Below, one piece after another: positions 23,263 to 28,569 of a DNA stretch of 28,569 nucleotides (position 1 is the first letter of the stretch; each line of letters starts with the position of its first letter). The DNA lies in contig JABJKO010000253.1 of assembly GCA_018660305.1 (NCBI GenBank), forward strand, positions 1 to 28,569, in the 5' to 3' direction. The position numbers were made by a program, and so were the translations under genes. Source of the DNA: Rhodospirillaceae bacterium. GTDB lineage: Bacteria; Pseudomonadota; Alphaproteobacteria; MPNO01; UBA2964. The notes beneath the pieces are model-generated. The model saw nothing but the letters and a program-made list of their open reading frames with translations. It made no database searches and was not told where the DNA came from.

Positions 23263-24287
23263 ACCACCCAGATCGCGACCGTAAAGACCGCGAGCGCGCC
23301 GGTCTGATGCAGAATACCGAGACCCACCGGCACTTCGTTCAGCAATGTGGCGACGCCCAGGGCCGCTTGCGCCGAAACCATTGCGGCCAACAGTTCGACC
23401 AACCGCCGCGCCCTGGTGACGCTCCCTTTGGTGCGAACGCGCAGCCACAGCCACAGTGTCAGCACCAACAGGCTTATTCCCAGGGTGCGATGGGTGAACT
23501 GGACGGTCGCTGTGTTCTCGAAAAAATTGATCCACCGGGGCGTCAGGCGGAGGACCCCGTCGGGGACCCAGCGCCCGTCCATCAACGGAAAGGTGTTGTA
23601 GGCGAGCCCGGCATCGATGCCGGCGACAAAGGCGCCGGCGGTAACGGTGATCAACGCCAGAACACATAAAACAACCGCATGGGTCCGGAATGTGATGGCC
23701 GTCTTTTGCGGCCGCGCCGCCACCGGTCTCAGACAGCGGAGCGCAAGCCAGACAAGGTACCCGTAGATGATGAAAGCAAGCACCAGATGGGCCGCCAGCC
23801 GGTACTGGCTGACCGATGGCCGGTCCACCAGCCCGCTTTTGACCATATACCAGCCCATCAGGCCCTGCAGCGCGCCCAGGACGAAAATGCCACACAGGTG
23901 CAGGGCAAAGCCCGGGCTGATCTGCCGGTGGGAGGCGAACCAGATGAACGGCACCACGAACACCACACCGATCAGGCGGCCCCAGAGCCGGTGCAGATAT
24001 TCGAGCCAGTAGATGGTCTTGAAATCGGCCAGCGACATCCAGAAATTGGCCTTCTGGAATTCCGGGCTGTGTTTATAGGCGTCGAACAGCGCCTGCCAGT
24101 CCGCCGCGCTAAAGGGCGGTAATATGCCGGTTACAGGCCGCCAATCGACGATGGAGAGCCCGCTTTCGGTCAACCGTGTGGCGCCGCCCAGCACCACCAT
24201 GACCGCCACCATGGCGCCACAGATCAGCAACCATCGTCCGACGGCAATGGAAGCCCCGCTTACCGTTTCGGGCGTGTGGCTGGTCAT
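23190..24287 (-). CDS. ctaA: Heme A synthase (COX15/CtaA type 2)
   Basis: A 365-residue membrane enzyme with eight hydrophobic helices in two similar halves. It oxidises the C8 methyl of heme O to give heme A for aa3-type cytochrome oxidase. The conserved heme-binding histidines appear in EYLHRLWGR, RLAAHLVLAF, FTHRTLG and ILHQTGA. LGGATRLTESGLSIVDWRPVTG at the N-terminus is a clear family signature. As in alphaproteobacterial and mitochondrial forms, I see no extracytoplasmic Cys pair of the Bacillus type. The start at 24287 was chosen at the family N-terminus; the 42-residue upstream extension is Arg-rich and unlikely. The C-terminal tail overlaps the symporter gene. Confidence 0.95.
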   Translation of the reverse strand: MTSHTPETVSGASIAVGRWLLICGAMVAVMVVLGGATRLTESGLSIVDWRPVTGILPPFSAADWQALFDAYKHSPEFQKANFWMSLADFKTIYWLEYLHRLWGRLIGVVFVVPFIWFASHRQISPGFALHLCGIFVLGALQGLMGWYMVKSGLVDRPSVSQYRLAAHLVLAFIIYGYLVWLALRCLRPVAARPQKTAITFRTHAVVLCVLALITVTAGAFVAGIDAGLAYNTFPLMDGRWVPDGVLRLTPRWINFFENTATVQFTHRTLGISLLVLTLWLWLRVRTKGSVTRARRLVELLAAMVSAQAALGVATLLNEVPVGLGILHQTGALAVFTVAIWVVYELDADSSARAETRRPNNAAPSK

Positions 24288-24414
24288 GAAATATTCCGGT
24301 TTATTCGCCTGTCCCTGCTTAATCCAGCGCCCGAAACACCGCAAGAGGGCGATCCGTTGGCGGGATGCGTCCTTTCGTCGCCAAAAATTTATGGAAATTA
24401 CCGTTTGCCGCATA

Positions 24415-24443
24415 TTGACAGGGACCGGCAGGATGCATATATA
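24415..24443 (+). promoter_or_regulatory. Strong sigma-70 promoter of groESL
   Basis: A perfect TTGACA (24415-24420) is followed after exactly 17 bases by TATATA (24438-24443). Initiation would fall near 24450, inside the CIRCE element, so repressor binding would block transcription and the element would also lie in the mRNA leader. Confidence 0.85.
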
Positions 24444-24444
24444 G

Positions 24445-24471
24445 CTGGCACTCGCTTAGGGGGAGTGCTAA
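24445..24471 (+). promoter_or_regulatory. CIRCE operator (HrcA binding site) of groESL
   Basis: CTGGCACTC, nine-base spacer, GAGTGCTAA. The right arm matches the CIRCE consensus perfectly; the left arm differs at two positions (C for T, and G for A) from TTAGCACTC. CIRCE is bound by HrcA and relieved on heat shock. The hrcA gene is not in the window. Confidence 0.9.
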
Positions 24472-24520
24472 CAGGCAGCTTCCCCGTTATTTTTCAATGA
24501 GATGAGATGGGAGTGTGCAA

Positions 24521-24817
24521 ATGGCATCTACTAAATTCAGGCCGTTACATGACCGTGTTCTGGTTCAGGCGCTTGAGGCGGAAACAAAGACCGCTGGCGG
24601 CGTGATCCTTCCGGACACGGCACAGGAAAAGCCTCAGGAAGGGAAAGTGGTCTCCACTGGTCCCGGCATGAGGGGTGAAGACGGAAAGTTGGTCAAGCCC
24701 GATGTCAAAAAGGGCGATCGCATCCTTTACGGCAAATGGTCCGGCACCGAGGTCAAACTCGATGGCAGCGACTATTTGATCATGAAGGAATCCGACATCA
24801 TGGGCATTGTAGAATAG
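24521..24817 (+). CDS. groES: Co-chaperonin GroES
   Basis: A 98-residue protein forming the heptameric lid of the GroEL chamber. The family opening [11 protein letters not shown], the mobile-loop region [21 protein letters not shown], and [27 protein letters not shown] are intact. ATG 24521 follows GGGAG at seven bases; an in-frame GTG at 24515 is unlikely. GroEL starts 12 bases after the stop, and the pair is driven by the CIRCE-controlled promoter. Confidence 0.98.
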   Translation: MASTKFRPLHDRVLVQALEAETKTAGGVILPDTAQEKPQEGKVVSTGPGMRGEDGKLVKPDVKKGDRILYGKWSGTEVKLDGSDYLIMKESDIMGIVE

Positions 24818-24826
24818 GAAATCTGA

Positions 24827-26473
<1,647 letters not shown>

Positions 26474-26506
26474 GCCACTCAGTACAGTTTAGTACCGCGT
26501 AAGATT

Positions 26507-26533
26507 AAGGCCCCGCCTCGGCGGGGCCTTTTT
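26507..26533 (+). terminator. Rho-independent terminator of groESL
   Basis: AAGGCCCCGC (26507-26516) pairs with GCGGGGCCTT (26521-26530) around the loop CTCG, with TTTTT at 26529-26533. It is a textbook terminator 33 bases after the groEL stop. Confidence 0.93.
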
Positions 26534-26567
26534 CGTTGGGAATACACATCTCGTCCAACACACTCTT

Positions 26568-26636
26568 GTCACCCCGGACCCGATCCGGGGTCCAGTCAGC
26601 CGTCGCTCTGGATCCCGGCTCGGGGGCCGGGATGAC
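26568..26636. repeat. Imperfect palindromic intergenic repeat element
   Basis: The unit begins GTCACCCCGGACCCGATCCGGGGTCCAG and ends CTGGATCCCGGCTCGG..GCCGGGATGAC; the halves are near-complementary (GTCA/TGAC outer ends, CCAG/CTGG inner) and each half contains its own small hairpin, with about 12 bases between. It resembles the short palindromic repeats scattered in many alphaproteobacterial genomes. Other copies cannot be checked in this window; I see none elsewhere in it. Confidence 0.65.
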
Positions 26637-26714
26637 ACCGGGCCTGGGATAATCTCCCCTTTGACCCCGGAGAAATTTCGCCGCACAATTCGCGTAATAG
26701 GGGAGTAAGGCGCT

Positions 26715-28569
26715 ATGGCTGACGGCAGTCAAACTGGGCGGCAAGCAAAGCGGAAAAACCCGCTTCTGGAACCACCCAGGTTGACGGCGGTAGCGGATGC
26801 TCCCTTGGATGCCACGGAGCCGGATGCGGATCATTTCGATCTCGCCTATCGTGTCGGGCCGGTCTACGACATGCTGCGCCATCCCAGAACCCAGACACCG
26901 CTCTCGGTGGCGATTTACGGCGAGTGGGGGTCCGGTAAGACGTCGGCCATGCGTTGGCTCGAAGCCCGGCTCAACGACTGGAATAACAAGAAACCCCGTC
27001 CCAAGGACAGCATCACCACCGTCCCGGTGTGGTTCTACCCGTGGAAATATCAGGAACGGGAAGACGTATGGCGTGGCCTCGTCGCCGAAATCATTCTTGC
27101 CTGCCTTGCAAAAAAGGCGAGCACAAAGACGGCGCTTGCCGAGGCGGAAGCCCTGTTTGGTTTGCTGGGCAAAGGCTTTTATCACGTTGTATCGGGTATC
27201 AAAGGTCAGGTTGGCGATAAGGCTGCCAAGGTTACGGTCGATCTCGGGAAGATCGCGGCTGGTTTGAAAGACGCCGGTCAGGATTATCTGGCTCCACAGG
27301 CAGCCTATCTGAATGAATTTGAATCCGTGCTGACTTCCTGGACGAAAAAATATCTTGGCCAGAATGACCGGATGGTGGTGTTTATCGACGATCTGGACCG
27401 GTGCCTGCCCCAGATCGCGTTGCAGGTGTTGGAAGCGCTGAAGCTCTATCTCAACCTTCCCAACGTGGTGTTCGTCGTTGGCGTCGATCAGAGTGTGGTC
27501 AACACGCTGGTTTCCGAGCATTACAGGGAACTTGGGCTCGAAGAAGAAAAAAGCCGCGACTATCTGGCGAAGATGTTCCAGGTGGAGGCGTCGGTCGTTC
27601 CCACCGAGCCTGAGGTGGGCGACTTCCTCGCGACCGTGCTGGATGGAAGCGAGGTCTGGAATAACGAGCTTTCCCAGGACGAGCGGAACATCTTCCTGCC
27701 CATCTTCGACACGCTGGCGCGGCGCTCGCCGCGTGAGGTCAAACGGTTGGTCAATTCGACGCTCATGGCGGGCGTGGGTGTTTCCATGTCCACTCGTCTT
27801 CAGCGAGAAGGGGCCGCAAGCTCCCCTGCCCAAGGCATTCAGCGCGTACTGCTGCGGCACATTCTGCGCAACCCGCCTTACAGGCGCGAGTCCCTGCTCG
27901 GTTCTCGCGCCGGAGAACCGTTCCTGGTTCAGTGGTCGGTGTGTCTACAAGATCGCCAGCGCCCGCCCACGGGCGCAATCGTTGAGAAACAGGTCGTCGA
28001 GGAGTTGGAAAAGTGGGCTGGCGATGGTGCAAAAGAAGGAAGCGAGTCGGGTTTCGCCACCGGGTCCGGTCAACTGGGTGAGTTGCCCCCGCCGGTATCA
28101 GAGCTGCCTGACAACATTCGGTCGCTGGTTCTGGACCCGAAATTCACCAACTTTCGGGAACTGCTGTGTGACGTGCAGCTCACCCGTCTGTTGTGGATCG
28201 AATATTCTCAACGGATCGCCGAGACCGATCAGACGGCAGCCTCTCCGGAAGCGCAGCAGATTGTTGATGAGGCCATCGCGCGACAATTGGACAAGGAAAT
28301 CGAGGACCTGACTCAACAGGATCGCGAAGGGATCACGGTGCTGAAGTTCAACGGGGCGGACTTGGCAGACCTGCGGCCGCTGGCAAACCTTATCAGCCTT
28401 CAAACGCTTGATCTCAGGGGGACGCAGGTGGTCAATGTGGAACCGCTGGCAAACCTCACCAGCCTGCAAATGCTCTATCTCAATGGGACGCAGGTGGCCA
28501 ATGTGGAACCGCTGGCAAACCTCACCAGCCTGCAAACGCTCTATCTCAACGGGACGCAGGTGGCCAATG
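26715..28569 (+). CDS. KAP-family P-loop NTPase with C-terminal leucine-rich repeats (runs off the window end)
   Basis: From ATG 26715 (GGGGAG about nine bases upstream) the frame is open for 618 codons to the window edge with no stop. The Walker A motif GEWGSGKT is at 69-76 and the Walker B FIDDLDR within 220-229, both typical of KAP NTPases (named for Kidins220/ARMS and PifA). Further KAP landmarks are NVVFVVGVDQSVVNTLV, YLAKMFQVEASVVP and SPREVKRLVNSTL, the last a sensor-2-like region. After a linker (about 390-470) and a helical region, a 22-residue leucine-rich repeat array begins near residue 540 (LxxLRPLANLxSLQxLxLxGTQV, internalin-like). KAP proteins include PifA, which blocks phage T7; LRRs act as ligand sensors. 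A sensor-ATPase role is inferred. No clear membrane helix is seen in the KAP insert. Confidence 0.88.
   Translation, partial: MADGSQTGRQAKRKNPLLEPPRLTAVADAPLDATEPDADHFDLAYRVGPVYDMLRHPRTQTPLSVAIYGEWGSGKTSAMRWLEARLNDWNNKKPRPKDSITTVPVWFYPWKYQEREDVWRGLVAEIILACLAKKASTKTALAEAEALFGLLGKGFYHVVSGIKGQVGDKAAKVTVDLGKIAAGLKDAGQDYLAPQAAYLNEFESVLTSWTKKYLGQNDRMVVFIDDLDRCLPQIALQVLEALKLYLNLPNVVFVVGVDQSVVNTLVSEHYRELGLEEEKSRDYLAKMFQVEASVVPTEPEVGDFLATVLDGSEVWNNELSQDERNIFLPIFDTLARRSPREVKRLVNSTLMAGVGVSMSTRLQREGAASSPAQGIQRVLLRHILRNPPYRRESLLGSRAGEPFLVQWSVCLQDRQRPPTGAIVEKQVVEELEKWAGDGAKEGSESGFATGSGQLGELPPPVSELPDNIRSLVLDPKFTNFRELLCDVQLTRLLWIEYSQRIAETDQTAASPEAQQIVDEAIARQLDKEIEDLTQQDREGITVLKFNGADLADLRPLANLISLQTLDLRGTQVVNVEPLANLTSLQMLYLNGTQVANVEPLANLTSLQTLYLNGTQVAN
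28362..28569 (+). repeat. 66-base tandem repeats encoding LRR units in the KAP-LRR gene
   Basis: Units start at 28362, 28428, 28494 and 28560 with exact 66-base (22-residue) period. The second and third units differ at only three of 66 positions, all C/T changes; the first is more diverged. The fourth is cut by the window end. The repeats are in frame and lie within the coding region, so they are protein repeats, not a CRISPR array. Confidence 0.95.

Noticed and set aside
26505..27860. Long open frame of about 450 codons on the minus strand opposite the KAP-LRR gene
   Set aside because: It spans the groESL terminator and the palindromic repeat and has no recognisable domain. The plus strand carries clear Walker motifs and LRRs in the same region.
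27478..28311. Plus-strand 277-codon frame within the KAP-LRR region
   Set aside because: It is a shifted frame of the KAP-LRR gene, Arg/Ser/Pro-rich and without motifs.
28362..28569. Tandem repeats as a possible CRISPR array
   Set aside because: The 66-base period is contiguous with no variable spacers, and each unit encodes a 22-residue LRR in frame.

Overview
The window looks like chromosomal DNA from a GC-rich alphaproteobacterium. Four things point there: the argD-argF-hslO and metZ-apaG gene pairs, a SAM-II riboswitch ahead of metZ, a COX15-type heme A synthase (ctaA), and a CIRCE-controlled groESL operon. I cannot name the genus. The DNA is densely coding, with no gene-free stretch over 300 bases and no tRNA, rRNA, CRISPR array or insertion sequence that I can recognise.

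Layout. 1-770 (minus): ECF sigma factor with its anti-sigma partner. 952-1800 (plus): phytanoyl-CoA dioxygenase-like oxygenase. 1809-5018 (minus): SDR oxidoreductase and a molybdenum hydroxylase large subunit without its usual FeS and FAD subunits. 5205-7505 (plus): large MscS-type channel. 7650-10683 (plus): argD-argF-hslO. 10753-11547 (plus): ArsM-like methyltransferase whose frame is interrupted by a UGA and then continues through a conserved C-terminus; the UGA is followed by a SECIS-like hairpin. 11560-12303 (minus): lipoprotein. 12428-13798 (plus): cupin plus an SDR lacking its catalytic Tyr and Lys. 13823-14545 (minus): dienelactone hydrolase. 14712-17618 (plus): small unknown protein, ThDP-dependent enzyme, lipoprotein. 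17678-21530 (minus): trkH, folE, apaG and metZ, with a complete promoter/SAM-II/terminator leader before metZ. 21814-23262 (plus): Na+/solute symporter overlapping tail-to-tail with ctaA (23190-24287, minus). 24521-26473 (plus): groES-groEL with promoter, CIRCE and terminator. After an imperfect palindromic repeat, 26715 to the window end (plus): a KAP-family P-loop NTPase with a C-terminal leucine-rich-repeat array, cut by the window edge.

Most of the window is housekeeping: arginine and methionine synthesis, folate/pterin synthesis, K+ uptake, heme A, redox and general chaperones, osmotic channel. Two loci stand out. The first is the methyltransferase, best read as a selenoprotein with Sec at residue 208, where the ArsM family has a conserved arsenic-binding Cys. 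The second is the KAP-LRR protein, which has the architecture of an NLR-like sensor ATPase and is a candidate defence or stress-sensing gene. Neither the selenocysteine machinery (selA/B/C/D) nor the partners of the KAP-LRR gene lie inside the window.
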